From assembly GCA_965229345.1 (NCBI GenBank), contig OZ245872.1:3348001-3412000 (forward strand): 64,000 nt of DNA, in the 5' to 3' direction. A program made the position numbers and the translations under genes. Origin of the DNA: PBB1 sp965229345 (GTDB lineage Bacteria > Pseudomonadota > Gammaproteobacteria > Burkholderiales > Burkholderiaceae_C). The stretch's first letter is position 1; each line of letters starts with the position of its first letter. Below, piece by piece: positions 1 to 8,980 of this stretch. Below the pieces are notes generated by a model. The model worked only from the letters and a program-made list of their open reading frames with translations, ran no database searches and had not been told where the DNA came from.

Positions 1-1328
1 TACTTGATGTTCTGGCCGAGCTTGGGCGCCGACTCGTCTTCCAGCCAGGGCTTCAGGTGCGCCAGGACCTCGGTCACCGGCAATTGCTCGGGCGCGTCGG
101 CATAGTCGTGCCGCAGCGGGATGTAGGCCGCTTCGCCGGGCGTCACGCTCAGCGAGAGGCCGACCAGCTGCGCCTGCATCGCATCGAGCGAATCGGTTTC
201 GGTGTCGAGCGCCGTCACCTGACCGGCACGCGACGCCGCCTCGATCTTCGCCACCCAGGCATCGAGCGCTTCTCGCGTCAGCACGGTGTCGTAATGGTGC
301 GCGACCGGGTCGGTGACCGCGCGGACGGCCTCGCCGGGTTCCGCTTGTTCTTCGGTAGAAAAGAGATCACGCTCGCTGGCAGAAGACTGCGCAGCGCGCT
401 TGCGAGGTGCGGCAGTTGCCGCTGCGTCCGCCACGCCCAGCGATGCCTCGATCTCGCGCAGCCAGGTCTTGAACCCGTAGCGTGCATAGAAGGCGCGCAA
501 GGCCTCGCGGTCGGCTGGCTGCAAGGCCAGCGCATCGAGCCCGGGCCAGCCCGCCACATGCCCGGCCAGATCGCAGTCGAGCCGCACCGTGACCAGGCGC
601 TTGGCCATCGGCAGCCAGTCGAGCGCGCGCCGCAGGTTCTCGCCGGCCGCGCCCTTGATGCGGTCTGCGGCCTCGATCACGCCCTGCAGCGAACCGTACT
701 CGGCGATCCATTTGGCGGCGGTCTTCGGGCCGACCTTCTCGACGCCGGGCACGTTGTCCACCGTGTCGCCCATCAGCGTCAGGTAGTCGACGATGCGATC
801 GGGCGGCACACCGAACTTGGCGCTGACGCCAGCCACATCGAGCCGCTCGTTGCTCATCGTGTTGATCAGCGTGACCTGGTCGTTGACCAGTTGCGCCAGG
901 TCCTTGTCGCCGGTCGAGATCACCACCTGGTGGCCCGATGCGGCGGCCACCTGCGCCAGCGTGCCGATCGCGTCGTCGGCCTCGATGCCGGGCACCACCA
1001 GCACCGGCCAACCCAGCAGCCTCACCACCTCGTGGATGGGCTCGATCTGCTGCACCAGCGGCTCGGGCATCGGGCTGCGGTGGGCCTTGTAGGCGGGGTA
1101 CCACTCGTCGCGGAAGGTCGGGCCCTTGGCGTCGAACACGCAAACGGCATGCTCGGGGTTCACGTCCTTGAGTGCTCGCTGCAGCATCGCCACCATGCCG
1201 TGGATCGCGCCGGTGGGCACGCCCTCGGGCCCGCGCAGATCGGGCAGCGCGTGGTAGGCGCGGTACAGGTAGCTGGAACCATCGACCAGCAACATCACAC
1301 GGGAAACAGGGGCAGGCGCTGAGCTCAT
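1..1328 (-). CDS. polA: DNA polymerase I, N-terminal part (cut by window edge)
   Basis: Reading from an ATG at 1328 toward position 1, the protein begins MSSAPAPVSRVMLLVDGSSY and stays open to the window edge, giving about 442 residues. The first 300 residues are the 5'-3' exonuclease domain: LVDGSSYLYRAYHAL near residue 13, the acidic-site segments VFDAKGPTFRDEWY and GIEADDAIGTLA, STGDKDLAQLV, and the helix-hairpin-helix segment MGDTVDNVPGVEKVGPKTA. From about residue 350 the inactive or proofreading 3'-5' exonuclease domain starts (TALDTETDSLDAMQA, with DTET present). The polymerase domain lies outside the window. The enzyme fills gaps and removes RNA primers in replication and repair. It is divergent from the gene at 1376, with 47 bases between the two starts. 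Confidence 0.97.
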   Translation of the reverse strand, partial: MSSAPAPVSRVMLLVDGSSYLYRAYHALPDLRGPEGVPTGAIHGMVAMLQRALKDVNPEHAVCVFDAKGPTFRDEWYPAYKAHRSPMPEPLVQQIEPIHEVVRLLGWPVLVVPGIEADDAIGTLAQVAAASGHQVVISTGDKDLAQLVNDQVTLINTMSNERLDVAGVSAKFGVPPDRIVDYLTLMGDTVDNVPGVEKVGPKTAAKWIAEYGSLQGVIEAADRIKGAAGENLRRALDWLPMAKRLVTVRLDCDLAGHVAGWPGLDALALQPADREALRAFYARYGFKTWLREIEASLGVADAAATAAPRKRAAQSSASERDLFSTEEQAEPGEAVRAVTDPVAHHYDTVLTREALDAWVAKIEAASRAGQVTALDTETDSLDAMQAQLVGLSLSVTPGEAAYIPLRHDYADAPEQLPVTEVLAHLKPWLEDESAPKLGQNIK

Positions 1329-1375
1329 CCGACCATTGTGCTGGCACGGCCCACCGGGATGCCTAAAATGGGTCG

Positions 1376-1804
1376 ATGAGTTCTCGTTTGCGCGCGTCCA
1401 CCGTTCTCGGCAGCCTCTGCTGCGCTGTGGCCATGCTGGCAAGCGGGCAGGTGCAGGCTGCTGGCGTCACGCCGCCTCCGCCGGACCTGAGCAAGCTGCC
1501 TGTCCCGGCCCCGGTGATCACGCCCACACTGCCAGACCCCAACCCGTCGACCTTGCCGCCGGCGCCCCTGCCCCAGAACGTGACCAGCTCCGAGCCCGGC
1601 GTCCACGAAACGGTGGTGGAAGACGACGGCGCGCGCATCGACGAACTGAAGGTGCGCGGCCGCTCCAAGCGCATCGTCGTGAAGCCCAAGACGGGACCGG
1701 CCTACGAGATCATTCCCCCCGGCAGCGGCTCCGACATCAGCCAGGGCGCGCGTGGCACCAACGGTGCCGTCGGCAAGCGGGTCTGGCCCGTGCTGTCGTT
1801 CTGA
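1376..1804 (+). CDS. Exported hypothetical protein, DUF2782-like
   Basis: 142 residues. Residues 1-29 form a Sec-type signal peptide (MSSRLRASTVLGSLCCAVAMLASGQVQAA region) with an AxA-like cleavage site. A proline-rich stretch follows (about 33-67: PPPPDLSKLPVPAPVITPT), and then a compact C-terminal domain containing DELKVRGRSKRIVVKPKTGPAYEI. Its size, its signal peptide and its place between polA and thrB match the DUF2782 family seen beside these genes in other betaproteobacteria; that assignment rests on memory of the family and its context, not on a search. The molecular role is unknown. It could be a small periplasmic protein co-transcribed with thrB, whose start is 46 bases downstream. 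Confidence 0.85.
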   Translation: MSSRLRASTVLGSLCCAVAMLASGQVQAAGVTPPPPDLSKLPVPAPVITPTLPDPNPSTLPPAPLPQNVTSSEPGVHETVVEDDGARIDELKVRGRSKRIVVKPKTGPAYEIIPPGSGSDISQGARGTNGAVGKRVWPVLSF

Positions 1805-1850
1805 GCGCTGTTTTCCGGATTCCCTGTCTCTTTCTCCCGTTCCTGCTGCG

Positions 1851-2861
1851 ATGGCCGTCTACACCGAAGTGCCGTTCGACACGGCCGCTGAACTCGTCTC
1901 GCGCCTGGACATCGGGCAGTTGACGGCGCTCGAGGGCTGCTCAGGCGGCATCGAGAACACCAACTACTTTGCCGACACCACGCGCGGGCGCTACGTGCTG
2001 ACGCTGTTCGAGCGCCTGACGGCCGAACAACTGCCGTTCTACCTGCGCCTGATGAAGCACCTGGCCCGCGGCGGCATCCCGGTGCCCGACCCGTGTGCCA
2101 CCGCAAACGGCGACATCCTGCACTCGCTGTGCGGCAAACCTGCTGCGGTGGTCGATCGCCTGCGGGGCAGCAGCCGACTGGCGCCCGACGTCGCCCACTG
2201 CCAACAGGTGGGCGACATGCTCGCGCGCATGCACCTGGCCGGCGCCGATTTCGAGCTCCAGCAGCCGAACCTGCGCGGGCTGTACTGGTGGATCGACACG
2301 GTGCCCGAGGTGATGCCGTTCCTGACGATGGCGCAGCGCGGGTTCATCGAATCCGAACTGGGTTTCCAGGAACGCCTGGCGGTCTCGCTGGCCTACGCCC
2401 ACCTGCCGCGCGGACCGATCCACGCCGATCTGTTCCGCGACAACGTGATGTTCGATGACAGCGACGCACAAGCCGGCGACCGGCTCAGCGGCCTGTTCGA
2501 CTTCTACTTCGCTGGCATCGACACCTTCCTGTTCGACATCGCGGTGTGCGTGAACGACTGGTGCATCGACCTGGACAGCGGCCGCCTCGACGAAGACCGC
2601 GCGACGGCGCTGGTGTCGGCGTACCACGCGGTGCGCCCGCTCAGCGGCGACGAACAGCGCCTGTTCCCGGCCTTTCTGCGCGGCGCCGCGCTGCGCTTCT
2701 GGATCTCCCGCCTGTGGGACCTGCACCTGCCGCGCGATGCCACGATGCTGACCGCGCACGACCCCACCCATTTCGAGCGCGTGCTGCAGCAGCGCTCGGC
2801 CAACCCGTGGCGCCCGACACTGCCACCGGCCCCGTCACCAGCCACGACGCCAAACGCCTGA
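1851..2861 (+). CDS. thrB: Homoserine kinase (ThrB, APH-fold type)
   Basis: 336 residues, the usual length for this type of homoserine kinase. The enzyme phosphorylates L-homoserine with ATP, the committed step toward threonine. N-terminal MAVYTEVPFDTAAELVSRLDIG and GGIENTNYFADTTRGRYVLTLFE match the ThrB start, so ATG 1851 was chosen over the upstream in-frame ATG at 1752, which would add 33 unrelated residues. The catalytic loop of the aminoglycoside-phosphotransferase fold is visible as GPIHADLFRDNVMF, followed by the metal-binding GLFDFYFAGIDTFLFDIA. The stop codon overlaps the ATG of the next gene by one base (TGATG), indicating translational coupling. Confidence 0.96.
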   Translation: MAVYTEVPFDTAAELVSRLDIGQLTALEGCSGGIENTNYFADTTRGRYVLTLFERLTAEQLPFYLRLMKHLARGGIPVPDPCATANGDILHSLCGKPAAVVDRLRGSSRLAPDVAHCQQVGDMLARMHLAGADFELQQPNLRGLYWWIDTVPEVMPFLTMAQRGFIESELGFQERLAVSLAYAHLPRGPIHADLFRDNVMFDDSDAQAGDRLSGLFDFYFAGIDTFLFDIAVCVNDWCIDLDSGRLDEDRATALVSAYHAVRPLSGDEQRLFPAFLRGAALRFWISRLWDLHLPRDATMLTAHDPTHFERVLQQRSANPWRPTLPPAPSPATTPNA

Positions 2862-3682
2862 TGAAGTTACTGACCGTTTCCGCGGGCCGCGGCGTGTTGT
2901 GGGTGCGCAGCGGGTTTCGCGTGTTCTTCACCAAGCCTCTGGCGTACTCCGCGCTGTTCGCCGCCTTCCTGTTCGGCGCGCTGCTGCTGTTGCTGGTGCC
3001 GCTCGTGGGGCCGTTGCTGATGCTGGCAACCCTGCCCCTGGTTTCGCAGGGCTTCATGCTGGCCACCAAGGGGATGCTCGCGGGCAAAACGCCATTGGTT
3101 GGCGTGTTCACAGAGCCGATCCGGGGTAGCCGACCGCAGGCGATCGTGATGCTCAAGCTCGGCCTGATCTATGCCGCCGGCAGCCTGTTCATCATGTGGC
3201 TCAGCGACTGGGTGGATGGCGGCACCTTCAACGCGCTGCAGGAGGCGATGACCGGCCAAACCGCCGACACCGAGCGGCTCGAGGTTCTGCTGGCCGATCC
3301 CCGCCTGTCCACCGGCATGCTGCTGCGCCTGTTCCTCGCCAGCGCCCTCGCTCTGCCGTTCTGGCATGCGCCGGCACTGGTGCACTGGGAGGGACAGGGT
3401 CCGGCGCAGGCGCTGTTCTCCAGCACGATCGCCTGCTGGCGCAACAAGGGGGCGTTCACCGTCTACGCACTGACATGGTCGGTGCTGATCGTGCTGTTCG
3501 GTGTGCTGATCAACAGCGTGTTCATTCTGCTCGGCGCCGCCAAGCTGGTGCCGATCGCGGCGACGGCCGGGGGGCTGATGTTCACCACGGTGTTCTACGC
3601 CTCGCTGTACTTCACCTACGCCGATTGCTTCGAAGGGCAGGCGGCGCCTGGGGTCGGCACCGACGAGCCTCCAGCGTCCTGA
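2861..3682 (+). CDS. BPSS1780-type multispanning membrane protein
   Basis: 273 residues starting at ATG 2861, which overlaps the thrB stop. The opening MKLLTVSAGRGVLWVRSGFRVF is followed by strongly hydrophobic segments at roughly 30-75 (SALFAAFLFGALLLLLVPLV, LLMLATLPLVSQGFML), 105-125, 165-185, 215-240 and 243-265, giving about five or six membrane helices. The order thrB then a BPSS1780-family membrane gene is common in Burkholderiales. No catalytic motif is visible and the function is unknown. Coupling to thrB says little about its role, because that neighbourhood may be structural rather than functional. Confidence 0.88.
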   Translation: MKLLTVSAGRGVLWVRSGFRVFFTKPLAYSALFAAFLFGALLLLLVPLVGPLLMLATLPLVSQGFMLATKGMLAGKTPLVGVFTEPIRGSRPQAIVMLKLGLIYAAGSLFIMWLSDWVDGGTFNALQEAMTGQTADTERLEVLLADPRLSTGMLLRLFLASALALPFWHAPALVHWEGQGPAQALFSSTIACWRNKGAFTVYALTWSVLIVLFGVLINSVFILLGAAKLVPIAATAGGLMFTTVFYASLYFTYADCFEGQAAPGVGTDEPPAS

Positions 3683-3695
3683 GGTGGCAGACACG

Positions 3696-4454
3696 ATGAC
3701 CCCGTCCCGGCGCGTCGCGGTGGTCACCGGCGCGGGCAGCGGCATCGGGCGCGCCTGTGCGCTGGCACTGCTCGAGGCCGGCTACACCGTGGTGCTGGCC
3801 GGGCGACGTGCGGCAGCGCTGCACGATGCGCTCACTGCCGCTGGCGCCCATGCCGGCCACGCGCTCGCGGTGCCCACCGACGTCACCGACCCCGCCTCGG
3901 TCGCCGCCCTGTTCGACCGTGTTCGCAGCGAGCACGGTCGGCTCGACCTGCTGTTCAACAACGCGGGCGTCGGCGCCCCTGCGGTGCCGATGGAAGACCT
4001 GACGATCGCGCAATGGAAGGCGGTGGTCGATGTCAACCTCACCGGAGCCTTCCTGTGCACGCAGCAGGCCATCCGGATGATGAAAGCCCAGACGCCGCGC
4101 GGCGGGCGCATCATCAACAACGGCTCGATCTCCGCCCAGGTGCCGCGGCCTTTGACCGCGCCGTACACCGCGACCAAGCACGCGATCACGGGATTGACGA
4201 AGGCCACCTCGCTGGATGGCCGGGCGCACAACATCGCCTGTGGTCAGATCGACATCGGCAATGCCAGTACCGAGATGACCGACGAGATGGCCGCCGGCAT
4301 CCTGCAGGCCAACGGCAGCCTGATGTCCGAGCCGCGGATGGACGTGACGCACGTCGCTGCCGCGGTGGTGCACATGGCCGGCTTGCCGCTGTCGGCCAAT
4401 GTGCAGTTCATGACGATCATGGCGACCGCGATGCCCTACATCGGGCGCGGCTGA
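3696..4454 (+). CDS. Short-chain dehydrogenase/reductase (SDR)
   Basis: 252 residues. A classical SDR with the cofactor-binding TGAGSGIGRA near residue 12, the structural NNAG motif (LLFNNAGVGAP) near 90, and the catalytic serine and YxxxK pair (NNGSISAQ, then YTATKHAITG) near 143-160. Arginine residues after the first strand (AGRRAAALHD) suggest NADP(H) rather than NAD(H), though this is inference. ATG 3696 is preferred over an in-frame GTG at 3684 because GAGG at 3681-3684 sits correctly in front of it. It starts 13 bases after the membrane gene, so it probably belongs to the thrB operon. The substrate is unknown. Confidence 0.93.
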   Translation: MTPSRRVAVVTGAGSGIGRACALALLEAGYTVVLAGRRAAALHDALTAAGAHAGHALAVPTDVTDPASVAALFDRVRSEHGRLDLLFNNAGVGAPAVPMEDLTIAQWKAVVDVNLTGAFLCTQQAIRMMKAQTPRGGRIINNGSISAQVPRPLTAPYTATKHAITGLTKATSLDGRAHNIACGQIDIGNASTEMTDEMAAGILQANGSLMSEPRMDVTHVAAAVVHMAGLPLSANVQFMTIMATAMPYIGRG

Positions 4455-4495
4455 GGCGTCGCCCAACTGTCACAAAGCGCGGTGATCATCGTCCG

Positions 4496-5119
4496 ATGGA
4501 CGAAGTGATCGGACTCTTTCCCACACCCTTGATGCGTGTGCCGGGCGCCCTGGACCGCCGGTTGGTCGCCGGCCTGGTCGCGCACTTCAGCGCACGGGCG
4601 ACCACAGCGAACAATGCCTCGGCCAACTTGTCCCACACCAAGATGCTGCAGCCTGGTGACAGCCCATTGCTGGTCGAGGTCGCTGCGCAGGTCACGCCGA
4701 AACTGATCGACTTCGGTGCACTCATGCTGGGCGAGCGCCTCGGCTGGTCAGTCAAGGAGATGTGGGTCAACCTGCTCGAGACCGGTGGCCGACAGGCCAT
4801 GCACAACCACGCGAACAGCTTCATTTCTGGCGTGCTGTACCTGACCGCCACCCACCCCGACGCGCGCACGGTGTTCATGAAGTCCCCCGGCGGCACCGAC
4901 TTCACTTTCAAGAACGACCATGCCGGCGTCACGTCAGGCCCGTACAACGCAGACAGATGGATCAGCCCTGCACCCGAACCCGGTGACATGGTGCTGTTCC
5001 CCAGTTACCTGATGCATGCCGTACCGCCGAACCCTGGCGAACGGCGCATCACGCTGGCGTTCAACGCGATTCCAACGCGGCTGGACTCCTGGGGCTACAC
5101 GATCGGCTTCAGCGGCTGA
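4496..5119 (+). CDS. Putative 2-oxoglutarate/Fe(II) oxygenase (TIGR02466-like)
   Basis: 207 residues, beginning MDEVIGLFPTPLMRVPG. The double-stranded beta-helix signature is present: MHNHANSFISGVLYL near residues 101-115 supplies the first iron ligand region, HAVPPNPGERRITLAFN near 178-194 supplies the distal histidine and the arginine that would bind the 2-oxoglutarate carboxylate. These and the FPTPL start are typical of the TIGR02466 family of small putative 2OG-Fe(II) oxygenases related to prolyl hydroxylases and phage Gp-type proteins. The substrate is unknown. ATG 4496 lies 41 bases after the SDR stop, with no terminator visible between them. Confidence 0.85.
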   Translation: MDEVIGLFPTPLMRVPGALDRRLVAGLVAHFSARATTANNASANLSHTKMLQPGDSPLLVEVAAQVTPKLIDFGALMLGERLGWSVKEMWVNLLETGGRQAMHNHANSFISGVLYLTATHPDARTVFMKSPGGTDFTFKNDHAGVTSGPYNADRWISPAPEPGDMVLFPSYLMHAVPPNPGERRITLAFNAIPTRLDSWGYTIGFSG

Positions 5120-5190
5120 CCCAGGGACCCAGGCGGCGGGACGATCTCGGTGTCGTCATACTGACAAATTGAGCCGGCAGACTCGACGGC

Positions 5191-7794
5191 TTGGCCGCCG
5201 ATCTGTCCTCCTTGCCTCATCTGCCTGCGGCCCCTGCGGGCACGGCTTCGCAACGCGCTGCGCTGCTCGTCATGCTGGCCTCGGGCTTTGCCGGTCTGGG
5301 CTACCAGATCGTCTGGACGCAACAGTGCGCGCTGTGGCTGGGGCACGAAGCTGCATCGGTTCTGGCGGTCGTGACCGCGTTCTTCGGCGGGCTCGCGATC
5401 GGCGCGCTGGCACTGGGACGACAGATCGAGCGAAGTGGTCGACCGGCGCGCTGGTATGCCGCCTGCGAGCTCGTCATTGCGCTCTGGAGCCTGGTGCTGA
5501 CGCTGTGGATGGCGCCGATCAACCAGACGATGCTCGAAGCGACCGGCGCACAGCCTTCATCGGTATGGCAATGGACGGTGGCCTTCTGCGGCACCTTCCT
5601 GATGCTGTTGCCCGCGACCGCCGCCATGGGCGCGACCCTGCCTGCGATGGAACGTGTGTTGGCGCGATGGAACCGCCAAGCGCGCTGCGTGGCGGCGCTC
5701 TACGCCGCGAACACCTTCGGTGCCGTCGTCGGTGTTCTGGCAACGGCCTTCTGGCTGATCCCTGAATTCGGACTGCTGCGCACGGCAGGCCTGTGCGCTG
5801 GCCTGAATGTTCTGTGCGCCGTCATCACGGTTCGATGGACCGCCCAAAAGGGAGCCACTGAGCAGACGGCTTCTGGTGTCAACGACACGGGTCTGCTGAT
5901 CACACTGGGGGCCACTGGCCTGCTCGGCATTGGCTATGAAGTGCTGGTGGTGCGGGTGCTGAGTCAGGTCGCCGAGGACACGGTCTACACCTACGCGCTG
6001 CTGCTCGCGGTGTACCTGACGGGCAGTGCGCTGGGCGCCGCGGCCTATCAACGCAGCCTGGCTGCCGGGCAGCACCTCAACGCTGCGCTGCGCGACCGGC
6101 TCCTTTGCGCGCTCGCCGCCGCGGTCCTGCTCGGAACGGCCAGCCTCTGGGCTGCAGAAGACCTGCAGGCGATGCTGCTTGGCAGCTTGGGCGTCAGCAT
6201 GGCCTCGGCACTGGCAGCAGAGGCCATGCTGGCGACGCTGGCCTTTGGCCTGCCGACTGTGGTGATGGGGGCCTTGTTCAGCCACCTGAGCACGCAAGCG
6301 CGCGCCGGTGGCATCGAATTTGGCCGCTGTCTGGGGATCAACACGCTCGGTGCTGCGGCGGCACCGAGCGTGTTCGGTGTGCTGCTGGTGCCCACACTCG
6401 GGCTGAAATTCGCCTTGCTGATCGTCACGGCGGGCTACCTCGCACTGCTGGTCCCCCGCAGCTGGTTGAGGCCGACTGCCTGGCTGCCTGCGGGCACGGC
6501 TCTCGCCATGGCGCTCTGGGCACCCCCGCTCGCCTTCGTCGGCGTGCCGGAAGGCGGCCGTGTGGTCAGTTACCGCGACGGTGCGATGGCCTCGGTCAGC
6601 GTGGTCGAGGATGCCGAAGGCGTGTCGCGGCTGCGCATCGACAACCGCCAACAGGAAGGCAGCAGCAGCAGCCTGCTGTCCGACGCGCGGCAGGCGCTGC
6701 TACCGCTGCTGCTGCACCCTGCCCCGAAGCGGGCGCTGTTCCTCGGCCTGGGCACCGGTGTGACCGCCTCATCGGCCGCGCAAGAGGCATCGTTGCGGGT
6801 CGATGCCGCCGAATTGCTGCCGGAGGTGATCGCCGCGTCGGCCCACTTCGCGAAGGTAGTGGGCGACGGCAGCATCAATCCGCGCCTGCACCTGATGGCC
6901 ACCGACGCACGTCGCTATGTGCGCAGTGCCACGAGCGGGTACGACCTGATCGTTTCCGACAATTTCCATCCTGCACGAAGTGGCTCGGGCGCGCTGTACA
7001 CCGTCGAGCACTTCCAGGCCGTGCGCGATCGCCTGACCGACTCCGGCGTGTTCTGCCAGTGGTTGCCTCTGCATCAACTCGATTTGGGCACGCTGCGCAG
7101 CATCGTGCGATCGTTCCAGGCCGTCTACCCGAACGGCGCGGCCATGCTGGCGACCAACAGCCTGGACACACCGGTGCTGGGTCTGGTGGCCCGGCGCGAC
7201 GGGGGTCGCTTCGATCTGCAGCAGGCTCGCGATCGACTGCGCGATCACCAACTGCCGCAGCGGCTGGCGGATTTCGGTCTGCCCGACGATCTGTCCTTGC
7301 TCGGCAGCTTCATCGCCGGACCGCGTGCACTGGCGCGCTTCGCCGGTGAGGCTCCGCTGAATACGGACGACCGTCCGATCGTCGCCTATCGCGCACCTCG
7401 TCTCACCTATGCGCCCGACTCTCAACCCCGTGAGCGGCTGCTGTCGCTGCTGCAGCAGCTGAGCCTCGAACCAGGTGAAGTCTTTGACGCCGGCGGAGAC
7501 TCGGCCTGGTTGCAGCGCCTGGCGGCGTACCGCTCAGCGCGTGATCGCTTCATTGAAGCGGGCCAGCACGTGCAGCCCACTGCAGATCTTCGTCGCATGC
7601 TGTCTCAGGTGCAAGAACCTCTGCTGGCTGTCTTGCGCATCAGCCCGGACTTCCGCCCGGCCTACGACCCATTGCTGCGCATGGCCCTCGGCCTGGGACG
7701 CACCGACGCAGCGGCCGCGCGCGCATTGCTTGAAGCCCTGCAGCAAGCACAGCCTGATCGCCCCGAGGCGGCAGTGGCCCTGGCGGCACAGTGA
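5191..7794 (+). CDS. Fused multispanning membrane / spermidine-synthase-like protein
   Basis: 867 residues. The N-terminal half (about 20-450) is a chain of hydrophobic helices (AALLVMLASGFAGLGYQIVW, VLAVVTAFFGGLAIGALALG, TFLMLLPATAAMGATLPAME). The C-terminal half is an aminopropyltransferase-type Rossmann domain: FLGLGTGVTASSAAQ binds the nucleotide-like cofactor, and YDLIVSDNFHPARSGSGALYT is the catalytic DxxD-like region, here with N replacing the second acid. The family is usually annotated as fused MFS/spermidine synthase; real polyamine synthesis has not been shown for most members. The start is uncertain: no ATG precedes the first helix, so TTG 5191 or TTG 5212 must be used, and no clear ribosome-binding site is visible. 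Confidence 0.85.
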   Translation: MAADLSSLPHLPAAPAGTASQRAALLVMLASGFAGLGYQIVWTQQCALWLGHEAASVLAVVTAFFGGLAIGALALGRQIERSGRPARWYAACELVIALWSLVLTLWMAPINQTMLEATGAQPSSVWQWTVAFCGTFLMLLPATAAMGATLPAMERVLARWNRQARCVAALYAANTFGAVVGVLATAFWLIPEFGLLRTAGLCAGLNVLCAVITVRWTAQKGATEQTASGVNDTGLLITLGATGLLGIGYEVLVVRVLSQVAEDTVYTYALLLAVYLTGSALGAAAYQRSLAAGQHLNAALRDRLLCALAAAVLLGTASLWAAEDLQAMLLGSLGVSMASALAAEAMLATLAFGLPTVVMGALFSHLSTQARAGGIEFGRCLGINTLGAAAAPSVFGVLLVPTLGLKFALLIVTAGYLALLVPRSWLRPTAWLPAGTALAMALWAPPLAFVGVPEGGRVVSYRDGAMASVSVVEDAEGVSRLRIDNRQQEGSSSSLLSDARQALLPLLLHPAPKRALFLGLGTGVTASSAAQEASLRVDAAELLPEVIAASAHFAKVVGDGSINPRLHLMATDARRYVRSATSGYDLIVSDNFHPARSGSGALYTVEHFQAVRDRLTDSGVFCQWLPLHQLDLGTLRSIVRSFQAVYPNGAAMLATNSLDTPVLGLVARRDGGRFDLQQARDRLRDHQLPQRLADFGLPDDLSLLGSFIAGPRALARFAGEAPLNTDDRPIVAYRAPRLTYAPDSQPRERLLSLLQQLSLEPGEVFDAGGDSAWLQRLAAYRSARDRFIEAGQHVQPTADLRRMLSQVQEPLLAVLRISPDFRPAYDPLLRMALGLGRTDAAAARALLEALQQAQPDRPEAAVALAAQ

Positions 7795-7872
7795 ACACGG
7801 CCCCCGAATGAGCCATCTTTTCAGGCCCTCCTGTCGCGAAGGGTTCATCCACGGTCTTTACGCTCGCTGGCC

Positions 7873-8496
7873 ATGAAGTTGAGCTCACGCGCCGTGGATG
7901 CAGGCCTGTTGGTCGTGCTGGGGACGCTCACCGGATGTGGCGGTGACCTGGACCGTGCGGTCGCAACGACATCGCTGTCTGCGAGCCAGATGGCGCGACC
8001 CGCAGCTGCACCCGGCGCGCAGCGGGAGGCAGACGCGAAGGCTCGCGCGCCGTTGACGAAGGTCTATGCCAGCCAGCCAGTAGCCCCCGTGGGCACACTG
8101 CTGGACGGCATTCCAGGCGCTTACGCGTATTCGGCGCTGCGCAGCTATGTCGATGAAAGAGCCGTCGGCGCCTCGCCAGAAGCGCCCGAGCGATTGCGCC
8201 TGAATGCAGTGATCGCCCACACGGCGACGGTTGGGCAGGTGAACGCCACGCTGTCGGCGGTGGGCGCACGGATCGTGTCGATGCAGCCCGGCAACAGTGA
8301 AGTGACACTCGATCTGGCCATTCAAGGCGGGCGCCCGTCAAAGACGGATGTCACCAGCCAGCTCATCGCCACCCGCGCGTTCGTGTCCGTTGGCGAGATG
8401 CCGACCACAACGGGCACCACGCTCAGCGCACCGACCCCACCGGCTTTCGATCCCTATGCGCCCGCGCCCGTCGAAGACCACCAGTCGCCGTCCTGA
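7873..8496 (+). CDS. Putative lipoprotein of unknown function
   Basis: 207 residues with a lipoprotein signal: hydrophobic AGLLVVLGTLTGC at 10-22 with a lipobox (LTGC) and cysteine 22 as the lipidation site. The mature part is Ala/Pro rich at first. It then has a compact segment (NAVIAHTATVGQVNATLSAV, GARIVSMQPGNSEVTLDL; about 112-155) that resembles the small beta-alpha-beta propeptide-like domains found before some subtilases. The resemblance is weak. No protease is fused or adjacent. It is followed 21 bases later by the PCuAC-like gene, suggesting a two-gene unit. Confidence 0.78.
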   Translation: MKLSSRAVDAGLLVVLGTLTGCGGDLDRAVATTSLSASQMARPAAAPGAQREADAKARAPLTKVYASQPVAPVGTLLDGIPGAYAYSALRSYVDERAVGASPEAPERLRLNAVIAHTATVGQVNATLSAVGARIVSMQPGNSEVTLDLAIQGGRPSKTDVTSQLIATRAFVSVGEMPTTTGTTLSAPTPPAFDPYAPAPVEDHQSPS

Positions 8497-8517
8497 ACAG
8501 AATCCAGGAGTTCAAAC

Positions 8518-8964
8518 ATGAAGCAATCGATACACCGTCGCAGCGCGCTGCAACTGGGCCTGACCTGGAGCATGTCCATGGCGCTGCCTGCGGCCAAGGC
8601 CTGCGAGTTCCGCACCGATAACCTGACGGTCGTCCATCCGTGGGTACGACCCACCCTCGTGGCCACCGACCTGGCAATGGTCAGCATGGGCTTCAAGGAC
8701 GTGGTTGAGCGCGACCGACTCATCGATGCGCGCACACCCCTCGCCCGGCGCGTCGTCATGGCTGGAAAGGGAGAAGACGCCAGCATCGACTTCCCGATCC
8801 CGGCCGGCGAGGAGTCGGCGTTGACGGAACAGGGGGTCCACTTGCAGTTGCAGGGTGTGACCATTCCGCTGGGGCTGGGCAGCACGTTTGCCCTTCGCCT
8901 CCTGTTCGAGAAGGCGGGCCCCGTCGAGGCCCTGTTGACCGTCGACTACGCCCGTTTTCGCTGA
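8518..8964 (+). CDS. PCuAC-like (DUF461) periplasmic protein with degenerate copper site
   Basis: 148 residues, with AGGAG at 8506-8510 ideally placed before ATG 8518. Residues 1-29 resemble an export signal (RRSALQLGLTWSMSMALPAAKAC). The mature domain follows the PCuAC cupredoxin-like layout: LTVVHPWVRPTLVATDLAMV, RLIDARTPLARRVVMAG, and LTEQGVHLQLQGVTIPLGLG near residues 102-121. Family members bind Cu(I) through an H-M-x10-M-x21-H-x-M pattern and deliver it to cytochrome oxidase. Here the segment normally reading HEM is ARRVVMAG, so the central His-x-Met is absent. It may bind another ligand or none. The gene converges with the PEP-CTERM gene 16 bases away. Confidence 0.8.
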   Translation: MKQSIHRRSALQLGLTWSMSMALPAAKACEFRTDNLTVVHPWVRPTLVATDLAMVSMGFKDVVERDRLIDARTPLARRVVMAGKGEDASIDFPIPAGEESALTEQGVHLQLQGVTIPLGLGSTFALRLLFEKAGPVEALLTVDYARFR

Positions 8965-8980
8965 ACGGGCGTCTCGAGCA

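Noticed and set aside
57..1322. 421-codon plus-strand frame opposite polA
   Set aside because: Shadow of polA. The minus-strand translation has every exonuclease motif; the plus-strand frame is low-complexity Arg/His/Gly.
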